Counted from the stretch's first letter, positions 18,174 through 27,416 are shown. The stretch is 64,000 nucleotides of DNA from M3007 sp037445225 (GCA_037445225.1 JBBIKW010000002.1:186001-250000), one strand, 5' to 3'. Notes: generated by a model not told the origin, from the sequence alone. Numbers and translations: made by a program.

Positions 18174-19184
18174 TTATTTTGCCAATGGAATAAGTTTCTC
18201 CTCCGTCTTTTCTAAGAAACCTTGCGCTTCCATCCAGCTGTCGTCGAAGATCTTAGAGGTGTACTTACAGCCGTGGTCGGCAAAGAGCAACACGACGATA
18301 TCGCGCTCCGTTAGCTGATCCTTAATTTGCCGGAGACATTGTAAAACAGCACCGCTCGAGTAGCCGGCTAAGATGCCTTCTTGGCGCGCCAACTCACGAG
18401 CGCGCAGCGCACTGTCTTTGTCCGTCACTTTCACGAAGCGGTCAATGAGCTCGAAGTCCACATTTCCTGGGATGAAGTTCTTGCCCGTCCCTTCTATCTG
18501 ATAGGGGTATATTTCGCTTTCATCGTAGATACCCGTCTCGTGGTATTTCTTCAACACTGAACCATAAGCATCCACCGCTATAATCTTGAGGTTGGGATTT
18601 TGCTCTTTCAAATAGCGCCCCGTTCCGCAGAGGGTCCCTCCCGTACTGGTGCTCCCGACAAGCCAGGTTACTTTACCGCCTGTCTCTTCCCATATTTCCG
18701 GACCAGTGCTTAGGTAGTGGGCCTCATTGTTGTTGGGGTTAAAATTTTGGTTTGCGTAAAACGCACCCGGGATTTCTTTGGCCAGTTGCTCAGCTTTGCG
18801 CACATAGGAATTAGGGTCGTTTGGAGCCGCATCTTTTGGGCACAACACCACTTCGGCGCCCATAGCGCGCAGGTTGTTGAGCTTGTCTTTGGAGATCTTA
18901 TCCGTTACCGTCAAGACACAGCGGTAGCCCTTTAGCGCACACACCATAGCTAAGCTAAAACCCGTGTTGCCGCTGGTGGCATCCACTACTGCTCCGCCCG
19001 GCTTCAGGTAGCCCATCTGCTCAGCGCGCTCTATAATGTGCAATGCAATGCGATCTTTTGCACTTAACCCAGGGTTAAACGACTCTATTTTGGCGTACAC
19101 CTGAGCCGGGATGTCAGCCACCATCTTACTCAAGCGAACTAAAGGAGTTTTGCCGATGGTCTCTAAAATGTTGTTGTAGGCCAT
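18174..19184 (-). CDS. PLP-dependent cystathionine beta-synthase/cysteine synthase family enzyme
   Basis: The protein has 336 residues. The PLP lysine is K43 in SAKDR, and the phosphate loop is SGNTG at 71-75. GSTSTGGTLCGTGRYLKEQNP and the segment around EGILAGYSSGAVL are family hallmarks. The sequence YEGTGKNFIPGNVDFELID-like context (here QIEGTGKNFIPGNVDFELID) resembles the catalytic core of cystathionine beta-synthase more than CysK. There is no C-terminal CBS regulatory pair. It could make cystathionine from serine and homocysteine, or cysteine from acetylserine. A stable leader hairpin lies 43-63 bp upstream of the start. Confidence 0.87.
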   Translation of the reverse strand: MAYNNILETIGKTPLVRLSKMVADIPAQVYAKIESFNPGLSAKDRIALHIIERAEQMGYLKPGGAVVDATSGNTGFSLAMVCALKGYRCVLTVTDKISKDKLNNLRAMGAEVVLCPKDAAPNDPNSYVRKAEQLAKEIPGAFYANQNFNPNNNEAHYLSTGPEIWEETGGKVTWLVGSTSTGGTLCGTGRYLKEQNPNLKIIAVDAYGSVLKKYHETGIYDESEIYPYQIEGTGKNFIPGNVDFELIDRFVKVTDKDSALRARELARQEGILAGYSSGAVLQCLRQIKDQLTERDIVVLLFADHGCKYTSKIFDDSWMEAQGFLEKTEEKLIPLAK

Positions 19185-19227
19185 AAGATCCGAGAATTAA
19201 AATGCTTAAAAAAAACAAGTCCTTTCT

Positions 19228-19248
19228 GCTGGGATCATTGCTCCCAGC
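19228..19248 (-). other. Leader hairpin of the cystathionine beta-synthase-like gene
   Basis: On the minus strand GCTGGGA, the loop GCAATGA and TCCCAGC form a perfect 7-bp stem. About 12 nt later comes a run of eight T and then the start codon 44 nt after the stem. The order resembles an intrinsic terminator placed in the leader, but the gap before the T run is long. Confidence 0.35.
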
Positions 19249-19513
19249 CCCTTTAGAATAAGGCGAAGGGTGCCATAGTACAGGTTTGAGGAAAAACGTT
19301 ACGCCACTCAGCCCAAAAATGAGTGGAGGCGGTTGTTCGAGAAAACTTTTGCAGGGAACGGCTATAGTACGGCTGAGATAGGCAGGTAAGGAGTCAAGTC
19401 GGAGATAAAGATAAGGCGGTCTTAGAAAGGCAAACAAATCTCTCGCGAAGAGGTTGAGGGCGAGCTGAGTTCGGCAAGGGTTAGCGACTTTTGTTCCTAA
19501 ATGGTCTTTGCTT
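19249..19513. other. Intergenic region between divergent genes, no gene seen
   Basis: This is the rest of a 329-bp gap between the divergent starts of the PLP enzyme and the first FkbM gene. I found no recognisable protein, tRNA or clear TAnnTTTG element on either strand. Promoters for both directions must lie here, but I cannot place them. Confidence 0.45.
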
Positions 19514-20218
19514 ATGTCTCTCTTGCGCTGGGTCGATCGCTTTTTGCTCCATGCCGATGGGTTTTTCCCCAAGCGTTGGCGTTTGCCGGTGCGATGGGCC
19601 GCTTATCGGTTAAGCGGACAGATAGAGCCGGAGATGCGCTACTTGAACCGCCTGGCTCCTCGTTTTCGCACGGCTGTAGATGTCGGTGCCAATCACGGCC
19701 TGTACGCCTATCAGATGGCGCAATGCTTTGAGGAAGTATATGCCTTTGAGGCCAACGCGGGTCAAGACTTCGATCTGTGGCACGTGCGGCGCTCGAACGT
19801 GCACGCGTTTCCTTACGGGTTGTCGAACAGCGTGGAAGAGACTGTGCTTAGACTTCCGCTGTTTCATGGCCGTCCATTAGTGGGCTGGGCCTCTGTGTTG
19901 GAGCGTGCGCTGCCTTTTGCCGAGGGATATGTTGAAGTCCCTACTCGTTTGGAGCGTTTGGATGACCAACCCTTTGTCCAAGTGCGCTGCATCGACCTTA
20001 TCAAGGTCGATGTCGAAGGTCACGAGCTACAGGTATTGCAGGGAGCAGAGCAAATCCTTCGACGCGACCATCCAGTACTCATTTTGGAGGATAATGTCGA
20101 CCAGCGCACTGCAATAGAAGCCTGGCTAGGTGCATTTGGGTATCGACAGGTTCCTCTAGAGCAACTCATAGGAAAAGCGTTGCCCTCTCCCAATCGGATA
20201 TGGATGGCCAGTGTCTGA
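19514..20218 (+). CDS. FkbM family methyltransferase (first copy)
   Basis: This 234-residue SAM-dependent O-methyltransferase has motif I as TAVDVGANHGLYAYQMA, the acidic residue at the end of strand 2 in YAFEANA, and the FkbM signature IKVDVEGHELQVLQGAE. Family members often methylate sugars of glycans or polyketides. A basic N-terminal helix precedes the core. I use the ATG at 19514 (MSLLRWVDRFLL); a TTG two codons earlier is also in frame. The next FkbM gene follows in the same direction. The two share only the core fold, so they are not a recent duplication. The substrate is unknown. Confidence 0.83.
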   Translation: MSLLRWVDRFLLHADGFFPKRWRLPVRWAAYRLSGQIEPEMRYLNRLAPRFRTAVDVGANHGLYAYQMAQCFEEVYAFEANAGQDFDLWHVRRSNVHAFPYGLSNSVEETVLRLPLFHGRPLVGWASVLERALPFAEGYVEVPTRLERLDDQPFVQVRCIDLIKVDVEGHELQVLQGAEQILRRDHPVLILEDNVDQRTAIEAWLGAFGYRQVPLEQLIGKALPSPNRIWMASV

Positions 20219-20293
20219 AACGAAGGAGCTTGGGTGCTTTCCCTCGAGAAGAAGTGCATCTTTGCTGCCTCACGCATTTATTGGACGAGAAAA

Positions 20294-21226
20294 ATGGATC
20301 GCACACTGTGTTTACAGAGGTTGGAAAGGGCAGTTCGGTTGGCAGGAGGGCCCAAATGGAAGCGATGGCTATCAAAGCCTTTTCGATATCCGGCGGCAAT
20401 CCTGTTTCGGGAGGTAGTCTACCCGATTAGCCGCCGCGGATGGACGGTGCACTGTCAAACCTTCTTTGGAGCGCTCATGCGTCTGCAGCTGCCCTCCAGT
20501 ACCGATATTTTTCTGGTGGGAGTAAAGACGCATCCTTCGGAGCTCCGGCTTGCGCGCTTTCTTTTGAACAGCCTACAGGAAGGCAGCATCTTTATCGACG
20601 TTGGCGCTCATTGCGGCTATTACACGCTGTTGGCGTCGGAGTTGGTTGGCCCAAATGGAAAAGTCTTCGCCTTTGAGGCAGCACCTTTCACTTTTGCCCT
20701 CTTGCACGCCAACACTACTCGGCGAGCAAACGTCACCTGCCATAACCTGGCCATAAGTGATGCCGTGGGGAAACTTTCTTTTTGCGAATTTCCAGCGCTC
20801 TATTCCGAATACAACGCGTTGGACGTTTCGCCCTTCGAAAAAGAGCGCTGGTTTGCGCGATATCCGCCCCGTATCGTGGAGGTCTCTGCCCGCACCCTGG
20901 ACTCACTCTTCCTATCGGTGCCGGAGGCGCCGGTCTTTCTAAAAATAGATGTCGAAGGAGCCGAAGAGCGCGTAGTGCGCGGCGCCCGCCAAATGCTGGT
21001 CCAATTTTCACCGATAGTTATTGTGGAATACGTGTCCGAGCACCGCGGCAACGCCCCTCATCAACAGGCGGAGAAGTTCCTGAACGAGCTCGGTTATAGC
21101 GCTTTTAGGATTGATGATGCAGGACAACTCCAGCCGCTTCGGAATGTCTCGCGTTTTCTCAGCGAAAGCGGCGAAGAGTCGGATAACCTCGTCTTTCTAA
21201 AGGGCGAACATGCTGTAATTCGGTAG
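20294..21226 (+). CDS. FkbM family methyltransferase (second copy)
   Basis: The protein has 310 residues from the ATG at 20294 (MDRTLCLQRLERAVRLAG); a GTG at 20234 would add 20 residues and would start 16 bp after the previous gene. Motif I is FIDVGAHCGYYTLLASELVG, followed by FAFEAAPFTFALLHAN, and the FkbM signature is LKIDVEGAEERVVRGA. A long N-terminal extension with basic and aromatic residues precedes the catalytic core, as in family members from polysaccharide loci. The target is probably a glycan or glycolipid, but nothing nearby shows which one. Confidence 0.83.
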   Translation: MDRTLCLQRLERAVRLAGGPKWKRWLSKPFRYPAAILFREVVYPISRRGWTVHCQTFFGALMRLQLPSSTDIFLVGVKTHPSELRLARFLLNSLQEGSIFIDVGAHCGYYTLLASELVGPNGKVFAFEAAPFTFALLHANTTRRANVTCHNLAISDAVGKLSFCEFPALYSEYNALDVSPFEKERWFARYPPRIVEVSARTLDSLFLSVPEAPVFLKIDVEGAEERVVRGARQMLVQFSPIVIVEYVSEHRGNAPHQQAEKFLNELGYSAFRIDDAGQLQPLRNVSRFLSESGEESDNLVFLKGEHAVIR

Positions 21227-21289
21227 CGTTTTTCATCGCTGTCGGCTATCCGTAGCCAAAGTAAAGGAGTACAACCTCAAAAAAGACTG

Positions 21290-21297
21290 TAAATTTG
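21290..21297 (+). promoter_or_regulatory. Possible promoter element of the formate dehydrogenase genes
   Basis: TAAATTTG matches the Bacteroidota TAnnTTTG element and lies 61 bp before the start codon of the flavin subunit. I see no good TTG at the expected upstream spacing, so support is partial. Confidence 0.4.
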
Positions 21298-21357
21298 TTG
21301 GCCTGTTTAGAAAAGGATCCTGCAATGCAGTAGTGGTAGGAACTCGAATGTCAGCCT

Positions 21358-23013
21358 ATGTCTAAAAATCTCGGATATCTGTCGGGGCGGAAAGGATTAG
21401 ACAACAATCTCTTTGAAGCTTTGGGGCGTATTGCCAATGAACACGAAGGCACTGTCCCACCTGAAGAGATGAAGCGTTTGGCCGAAGAATACCTCATAGG
21501 AGAGGCCAATGTGTACGGAAGCGTCACCTTTTACGACTTCCTGCGCCCTGAGAATCGCGGCAAAGAGATATACGTGTGCAACGGGAGCGCATGTCTAACC
21601 GCAGGAACTCAGCCGGCACTCGTGGAGCACTTGCGCAAACACTTTGCACCTGAAGCTATCGGAACTATGTGCTGTTTGGGGCGCTGCTATGAAAACAGCG
21701 CCTTCCACTTTAAAGGAAATAACTATTCCGGAAGGGCTATCGAACATATAGACCGCATTCGGCAGGAATGCCAACCCCTTACAGACCAATACGCCGTTCG
21801 ATGCAGTGGTACGCCCGTCTTAACCGCGCCTTTTCCAGGGCTTACCGAATATTACCGGCTTTGGGAAGAAGCGCTTCGCCGCTCTCCGCAAGAGTTGCTC
21901 GAAGAGATCAAAACGTCTGGCCTACGCGGGCGCGGCGGAGCAGGTTTTCCTACAGCTTTTAAATGGGAGTCGTGTAAAAACACCCCGGGCGATGTAAAAT
22001 TCATTGTCTGCAATGCCGATGAAGGCGATCCGGGCGCCTACTCCGACCGCTACATAATGGAAGAGCGCCCTCACAGCCTCCTGCTGGGAATGTTGGTGGC
22101 GGGGTATATCGTCGGAGCGCAACGCGGCGTGGTGTATATCCGCGGAGAATACCCGGAGTCTATCCGCGCCATACGCGCTGCTATAGAAGAATTGGGCCAA
22201 GCAGGTTACATCGGTAAAAACATCGCTGGCTCCGGTTTTTCCTTTGAATTCAAGGTCATTGAGGCACAGGGAGCATATATTTGTGGCGAAGAGACGGCGT
22301 TGCTTTCTTCAATAGAGGGGCAGCGTCCAGAGGTGCGCGTTCGGCCGCCTTATCCCACCCAACAAGGGCTGTTCAATCGGCCCACCGTGGTCAACAACGT
22401 AGAGACGCTCGCCTGTGTGCCCTTTATCCTTCAGCACGGAGGCGCGGCGTTTGCTGCCATAGGCCGAGGGCGTTCTACGGGCACGAAGCTGGTCTGTTTA
22501 GACGGCCACTTTAACCAGCCGGGCCTGTGCGAAGTGGATATGGGGACGCCCCTATCTACTGTATTCTATGAGCTGGGCGGCGGCTTTCGACACCCAGTAA
22601 AAGCCCTCCATATCGGCGGGCCGTTAGGAGGACTCGTCCCCGTGCACAAGATTTCGGACTTGACTGTAGATTTTGAGTCGTTTGCGCAAAACGGCTTTCT
22701 CTTAGGCCATGCCTCAGTAGTATGCATTCCCGAGGAGTTTCCGATGATCGAATATTTGGAGCATCTCTTTGAATTTACGGCCCATGAAAGTTGCGGCAAG
22801 TGTTTCCCCTGTCGAATTGGCTCTACGCGCGGCAAAGAGTTGCTTCACCGTGCCCGCACGCAACAGTACCGCATCGACCGTGCCCTTTTCAATGACCTGA
22901 TCGAGACCCTGGAGCTGGGCTCGCTCTGCGCCCTGGGCGGAGGACTGCCTTTGCCCATTAAAAACGCCCTAACGTACTTTGAAGACGAGCTGCGTCCATA
23001 CTTTTCTTTTTAA
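21358..23013 (+). CDS. NAD-linked formate dehydrogenase, flavin subunit (NuoE-NuoF-like fusion)
   Basis: This 551-residue protein passes electrons from the catalytic subunit to NAD+. Residues 1-140 form a NuoE-like thioredoxin fold with a [2Fe-2S] site from Cys74, Cys79, Cys105 or Cys106, and Cys110 (CNGSAC, MCCLGRC). Residues from about 185 are NuoF-like: the FMN loop GRGGAGFP at 191-198, NADEGDPGAY at 219-228, CGEETALLSSIEG, and near the C-terminus ESCGKCFPCRIG with a later Cys for the N3-type [4Fe-4S] cluster. The fusion of NuoE and NuoF is known in formate dehydrogenases and hydrogenases. The catalytic subunit follows after 62 bp. The absence of other nuo genes argues against complex I. 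Confidence 0.9.
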   Translation: MSKNLGYLSGRKGLDNNLFEALGRIANEHEGTVPPEEMKRLAEEYLIGEANVYGSVTFYDFLRPENRGKEIYVCNGSACLTAGTQPALVEHLRKHFAPEAIGTMCCLGRCYENSAFHFKGNNYSGRAIEHIDRIRQECQPLTDQYAVRCSGTPVLTAPFPGLTEYYRLWEEALRRSPQELLEEIKTSGLRGRGGAGFPTAFKWESCKNTPGDVKFIVCNADEGDPGAYSDRYIMEERPHSLLLGMLVAGYIVGAQRGVVYIRGEYPESIRAIRAAIEELGQAGYIGKNIAGSGFSFEFKVIEAQGAYICGEETALLSSIEGQRPEVRVRPPYPTQQGLFNRPTVVNNVETLACVPFILQHGGAAFAAIGRGRSTGTKLVCLDGHFNQPGLCEVDMGTPLSTVFYELGGGFRHPVKALHIGGPLGGLVPVHKISDLTVDFESFAQNGFLLGHASVVCIPEEFPMIEYLEHLFEFTAHESCGKCFPCRIGSTRGKELLHRARTQQYRIDRALFNDLIETLELGSLCALGGGLPLPIKNALTYFEDELRPYFSF

Positions 23014-23075
23014 AAACATTGCCTTGCCTTAACATTGCGTTAGCCTTGACTAATACTGCTTAAATATGCTGAGCT

Positions 23076-25808
23076 ATGGGTGCTGGAAAATTTGCCTATG
23101 TCAATCATAAGCCCTGTGAGATGTGCGACGGAGAGACGATCCTCTCCTTCTTGCGGCGCCACTTGGGAAAAGACAACGTGCCGACCTTATGCGATGCACC
23201 GAATTTGGAGCCTTATGGCGCCTGTCGCGTATGCTCGGTAGAAGTAGCATTGTCGGCTGATGGGCCGAGGCGGGTGGTGGCCTCTTGCCATACGCCCATG
23301 CAGGAAAATTTCCACATTTTTACCGACAGCCCGCGCGTTCAGAAGCTACGGCGAAATATCGTTGAGCTCGTACTGACCGACCACCCGCTGGACTGCTTAA
23401 CGTGCGAAGTGAACGGCAACTGCGAGCTACAAGACGTAGCGGCCCGCGTTGGCATCCGCAAGGTGCGGTATCCAGAAGGGAAGAACCACTTAGATCGCCC
23501 CAAAGATCTCAGCCATCCGTACATGACCTCCGACTTGTCGAAATGCATCAACTGCGGCCGATGCGTGCGTGCTTGCGACGAGGTACAGGGCCAATTTGTC
23601 CTCACGATGGCTGGACGCGGCTTCGACAGCTATATTGCCAAAGGGCTCAACGTCAGCTTTATGGAGTCCGACTGCGTCAGTTGCGGCGCTTGTGCTCAGG
23701 CGTGCCCCACCTCGGCTATTTCCGATGTGTTTGAGTCCAAATCGGTATTGGCTGACCGAAAAGTCCGCACGGTATGCACGTATTGCGGTGTTGGCTGCAA
23801 TTTGGAAGTGGCTGTGGTAGGCGAGCAAGTCCGCTCCATCCAGGCGCCCTACGATGCAGAGGTCAATCAGGGGCACACATGTCTGAAAGGGCGTTTTGCG
23901 TTCTCTTTCTACAACCATCCCGACCGGTTGCGCACACCGCTCCTTCGGCGCAACGGCGAACTAGTGCCCGCCACCTGGGAGGAGGCTTACGACTTTATTG
24001 CTAAAAGGCTCCATGCCATCCGAGAACAGTACGGCCCAGATGCCATTGCCGGCATCTCTTCGGCGCGCTGCACCAACGAGGAGAATTATCTAATGCAGAA
24101 GTTCATCCGCGCCGTCATCGGAACGAACAACATCGATAGCTGCGCCCGCGTCTGTCACTCGCCTACGGCTCTGGGAATGCAGCGCACTTTTGGGACGGGA
24201 GCAGCTACCAACTCTATTGAAGATCTCAAGTATACCAAATGCATCCTCATCATCGGCGCCAATCCCACAGACGCCCATCCTGTTACCGGAGCCAAGATCA
24301 AACAAGCGGCTATGAAGGGCGTGCCCACCATCGTCATCGACCCTCGGCGCACAGAAATTGCGCGCTATGCCACCCACCACTTGCAATTGCGCCCGGGGTC
24401 AAATGTGCCCCTTTTGCAAATGATGCTTTACTACATCCTCTCAGAGGGGTTGGAAGACCGCGAATTTATTGCCCAACGCACGGAGGGCTTCGAGCAGTTT
24501 CGGCAACAGATCTTGGGCTTAGACTTAGACCGCCTCGAACGCGCCTGTGGCGTGCCGCGCGAACAGGTGCGCGCCGCTGCCGTCACCTATGCCACCGCCG
24601 AAGCCGCTATGTCCTTCCACGGGTTAGGCGTAACGGAGCATTCTCAGGGCACCTTGACCGTCATGCTCATCGCCGACTTGGCTATGGTGACCGGAAATGT
24701 GGGGCGCCGCGGCGTTGGAGTCAACCCCTTGCGCGGTCAAAATAACGTCCAAGGCGCTGCCGACATGGGTTGCCAACCCCACCAGGGGGCAGGCTATCTT
24801 GACGTCACCGACCCAGTTATCCACGCGCGCTACGAACAGTTCTACGGCGTCAAACTACCCCGACACGTGGGCTACAAGATCCCTCAGATGTATGAAGCCG
24901 CCCTAGAAGGCAAACTGAAAGCCCTGTGGGTGATGGGCGAGGATTTGGTGCAGACCGATCCCAACACTCAAAAGGTCATCGCTGCCCTACAGCAGCTCGA
25001 CCTATTGGTCGTGCAAGAAATCTTTTTCAGCGAAACGTGTAAGTACGCCACCGTAGTGCTGCCGGGGGCCTCCTTCTTGGAAAAAAGCGGAACCTTCACC
25101 AACGGAGAGCGCCGCATCCAGCGCGTCAATCAGGTGGTGTCTCCACTGCCGGGCACAAAGCCCGATGGGCAAATTATCGTCGATATAATGAACCGGATGG
25201 GATATCCCCAGCCGCCGTACCATCCTAAGACCGTCCTGGAAGAAATCGCGCAGATCGTTCCCTTCTTCGCGGGTGTTCGCTGGGACGACTTAGGGCCCAA
25301 CGGCAAGCAATGGCCCGTCAAACCGGATGGCACGGATACCGAAGTACTCCACGTCCATACTTTCAAGCGCGGATTGGGCGCTTTTCATTTCTCCGATTTT
25401 CAACAGACGCGCGAGCTGGAGCAATACGCAAAAGAGTATCCGTACATATTGACGACCAACCGCGAATTGGAGCACTACAACTGCGGCACCATGACTCGTC
25501 GCACGCGCAATGCCGAGCTATTGCGCGAAGACGTCTTGCTCATTCACCCCGAAGACGCTGCCCGCCACGGCATTGCCGAGGGCGACTGGGTATGTGTGGA
25601 GTCGCCTCGTGGAAAAGTGGACATCAAGGCGCGCTTGACAGATGAAGTGCGTCCGGGTGTGCTCAGCACGACGTTCCATTTCCCAGAGCTGATGCTCAAT
25701 TTGGTTACTTCCGACGAGCGCGATACCGATGCGCTCTGCCCTGAATACAAGGTGGTGGCTGTACGCATTCGCCGAAGCCGTGGCATTCATGTCCCCTCTC
25801 ACGCATAA
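23076..25808 (+). CDS. Formate dehydrogenase, molybdopterin catalytic subunit
   Basis: This 910-residue cytoplasmic protein oxidises formate to CO2. The N-terminal 220 residues are NuoG-like: [2Fe-2S] Cys39, 50, 53 and 71; the His103, Cys107, Cys110, Cys116 cluster; and a two-cluster ferredoxin domain with Cys157-160-163-167 and Cys200-203-206-210. The molybdopterin part starts with CTYCGVGC plus Cys269. RVCHSPT gives Cys360-His361 at the place of the selenocysteine and histidine of E. coli FdhF, so this is a cysteine enzyme. Pterin-binding words include GANPTDAHP and GMGVNPLRGQNNVQGA-like sequence near residue 550. No Tat signal is seen. The FdhD sulphurase is not in the window. Confidence 0.93.
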   Translation: MGAGKFAYVNHKPCEMCDGETILSFLRRHLGKDNVPTLCDAPNLEPYGACRVCSVEVALSADGPRRVVASCHTPMQENFHIFTDSPRVQKLRRNIVELVLTDHPLDCLTCEVNGNCELQDVAARVGIRKVRYPEGKNHLDRPKDLSHPYMTSDLSKCINCGRCVRACDEVQGQFVLTMAGRGFDSYIAKGLNVSFMESDCVSCGACAQACPTSAISDVFESKSVLADRKVRTVCTYCGVGCNLEVAVVGEQVRSIQAPYDAEVNQGHTCLKGRFAFSFYNHPDRLRTPLLRRNGELVPATWEEAYDFIAKRLHAIREQYGPDAIAGISSARCTNEENYLMQKFIRAVIGTNNIDSCARVCHSPTALGMQRTFGTGAATNSIEDLKYTKCILIIGANPTDAHPVTGAKIKQAAMKGVPTIVIDPRRTEIARYATHHLQLRPGSNVPLLQMMLYYILSEGLEDREFIAQRTEGFEQFRQQILGLDLDRLERACGVPREQVRAAAVTYATAEAAMSFHGLGVTEHSQGTLTVMLIADLAMVTGNVGRRGVGVNPLRGQNNVQGAADMGCQPHQGAGYLDVTDPVIHARYEQFYGVKLPRHVGYKIPQMYEAALEGKLKALWVMGEDLVQTDPNTQKVIAALQQLDLLVVQEIFFSETCKYATVVLPGASFLEKSGTFTNGERRIQRVNQVVSPLPGTKPDGQIIVDIMNRMGYPQPPYHPKTVLEEIAQIVPFFAGVRWDDLGPNGKQWPVKPDGTDTEVLHVHTFKRGLGAFHFSDFQQTRELEQYAKEYPYILTTNRELEHYNCGTMTRRTRNAELLREDVLLIHPEDAARHGIAEGDWVCVESPRGKVDIKARLTDEVRPGVLSTTFHFPELMLNLVTSDERDTDALCPEYKVVAVRIRRSRGIHVPSHA

Positions 25809-25814
25809 TCGAAC

Positions 25815-26594
25815 ATGTTTGAACACATCCTTTGGTCTGTCGAAAGCGGCGTGGCCCGTATCGTGCTCCACCGCCCAGCGGTCTTTAACGCCATGCACCA
25901 GCCCATGCGGCAGGAACTTCTATTGGCGCTCGATCTGTGTCGAGAGGAAAAAAATATTCGTGCCGTCTACTTGACTGGAGCGGGAAAAGCGTTTTGTGCC
26001 GGGCAAGACCTACAGGAAGTTGTCAGCCCCAATGGCCCGCCCTTACACGACATTTTAGCGATAGGGTACAATCCCATCGTGCGCGCTATTCGGAACTTGG
26101 AAAAGCCGGTGGTGTGCGCCGTCAACGGCGTGGCGGCAGGGGCTGGCGCTAATATTGCCTTGGCCTGCGATATTACCGTGGCGGCGGCTTCGGCATCCTT
26201 TACACAGGCATTCTCTAAAATTGGCTTGATCCCCGACAGCGGCGGCACTTGGACGCTGCCGCGCCTAGTGGGTTTGCAACGCGCGGCAGCGCTCATGATG
26301 CTTTCCGACAGAATCGACGCTCAAACGGCGGCCGCAATGGGGATGATTTGGAAGGTTCTGGCAGACGATGTCTTCCCTCAGGAGAGCTGGCACATAGCCG
26401 AAACCCTCGCCCAAATGCCGACGCGTGCCTTAGGACTGACCAAACGAGCCCTCAACCGTACCTTCAGCAACGACTTCAACGCTCAACTGGCTCTCGAAGA
26501 CGACCTACAAACGCATGCTGGACAAACCCGCGACTACGAGGAGGGTGTGGCAGCCTTCTTAGCCAAGCGAAAGCCGACTTTTAAGGGAGAATAA
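25815..26594 (+). CDS. Enoyl-CoA hydratase/isomerase family protein
   Basis: This 259-residue crotonase-fold protein starts 6 bp after the formate dehydrogenase stop. The oxyanion-hole regions are AFCAGQDLQEV and NGVAAGAGANIALACDI, and GLIPDSGGTW has an Asp where hydratases carry the second catalytic Glu. That pattern, with AGQDL, resembles PaaG-type isomerases of phenylacetate degradation more than classical FadB hydratases. No other paa genes are nearby, so the pathway is uncertain. Tight spacing implies co-transcription with the formate dehydrogenase, though a metabolic link is not obvious. Confidence 0.88.
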   Translation: MFEHILWSVESGVARIVLHRPAVFNAMHQPMRQELLLALDLCREEKNIRAVYLTGAGKAFCAGQDLQEVVSPNGPPLHDILAIGYNPIVRAIRNLEKPVVCAVNGVAAGAGANIALACDITVAAASASFTQAFSKIGLIPDSGGTWTLPRLVGLQRAAALMMLSDRIDAQTAAAMGMIWKVLADDVFPQESWHIAETLAQMPTRALGLTKRALNRTFSNDFNAQLALEDDLQTHAGQTRDYEEGVAAFLAKRKPTFKGE

Positions 26595-26645
26595 ACCGAA
26601 CCTTGTGTGGTATCCTCCTTCTTCTCTGCTGGGCGCCGGAAACCT

Positions 26646-27416
26646 ATGCGCTTGCCCTCGTGGGTGCAATTAGCACTGGCCTTCGTGCTGGCCATGCTCT
26701 TTCATCCACCCTTGCGTTACCAATTCTTTCGCTGGTTCGATTATCCTTTTCATTACGAGGAATATCGGCATTTTGGCATTCGCTTGCCGGAACCTTTCAC
26801 CGTACACGGCATTGACGTCAGCCGTTATCAGCAGCGCATCGACTGGGAAAAAGTGGCACAGATGCGGGTGGGCGATAAGCGCATTCACTTTGCCTTCATT
26901 AAGGCAACGGAAGGCAGCTGGATACGAGATCCCTTTTTCGACTACAACTGGGAGCATAGCAAGCGCATGGGTATCTTGCGCGGTGCCTACCACTATTTCT
27001 TGCCCGATATCGACCCCAAAGACCAAGCACGCCACTTTATCCGAGCAGTGCGCTTGCGCTCGGGCGACCTACCCCCCGTCGTAGACGTGGAAGAAAGCCG
27101 CGGCATGACACCTAAACAAGTGCGCCAATACCTCAAGATTTTTCTCGAACACCTGCGCCGCCACTACGGCGTTCGGCCCATCATATACACCAGTCGCGAT
27201 TTTTACAAGGTGCACTTCGCAAACCAACCGGAGTTCAGACCTTACGCGTTTTGGATAGCCCACTACTATGTCGGGAAGCTGACCTTGCCCGATAACTCGA
27301 CCTGGCATTTTTGGCAGCACAACGACCAAGGGCGTGTCAGCGGTATCGAAGGGCGGGTAGACTTTAATGTCTTCCAGGGCGACAGTATCGCCTTGCGCAA
27401 ACTCTGCCTGCCTTAA
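26646..27416 (+). CDS. GH25 family lysozyme (membrane-anchored or secreted)
   Basis: GH25 enzymes cut the beta-1,4 bond of peptidoglycan. After an N-terminal hydrophobic segment (SWVQLALAFVLAMLF), which may be a signal anchor, come VHGIDVSRYQQRIDWEKV, FIKATEGSWIRD, GAYHYFLPD and PVVDVEES, where Asp and Glu are the expected catalytic acids. WHFWQHNDQGRVSGIEGRVDFNVF is the usual C-terminal signature with the final Asp. I place the start at the ATG at 26646 (MRLPSWVQ); a GTG at 26607 adds 13 residues. The role may be wall remodelling or attack on neighbours, and context does not decide. It starts 51 bp after the crotonase stop. Confidence 0.9.
   Translation: MRLPSWVQLALAFVLAMLFHPPLRYQFFRWFDYPFHYEEYRHFGIRLPEPFTVHGIDVSRYQQRIDWEKVAQMRVGDKRIHFAFIKATEGSWIRDPFFDYNWEHSKRMGILRGAYHYFLPDIDPKDQARHFIRAVRLRSGDLPPVVDVEESRGMTPKQVRQYLKIFLEHLRRHYGVRPIIYTSRDFYKVHFANQPEFRPYAFWIAHYYVGKLTLPDNSTWHFWQHNDQGRVSGIEGRVDFNVFQGDSIALRKLCLP

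Noticed and set aside
24150..24160. Selenocysteine in the formate dehydrogenase active site
   Set aside because: The codon at residue 360 is a plain Cys codon, so no recoding is needed.
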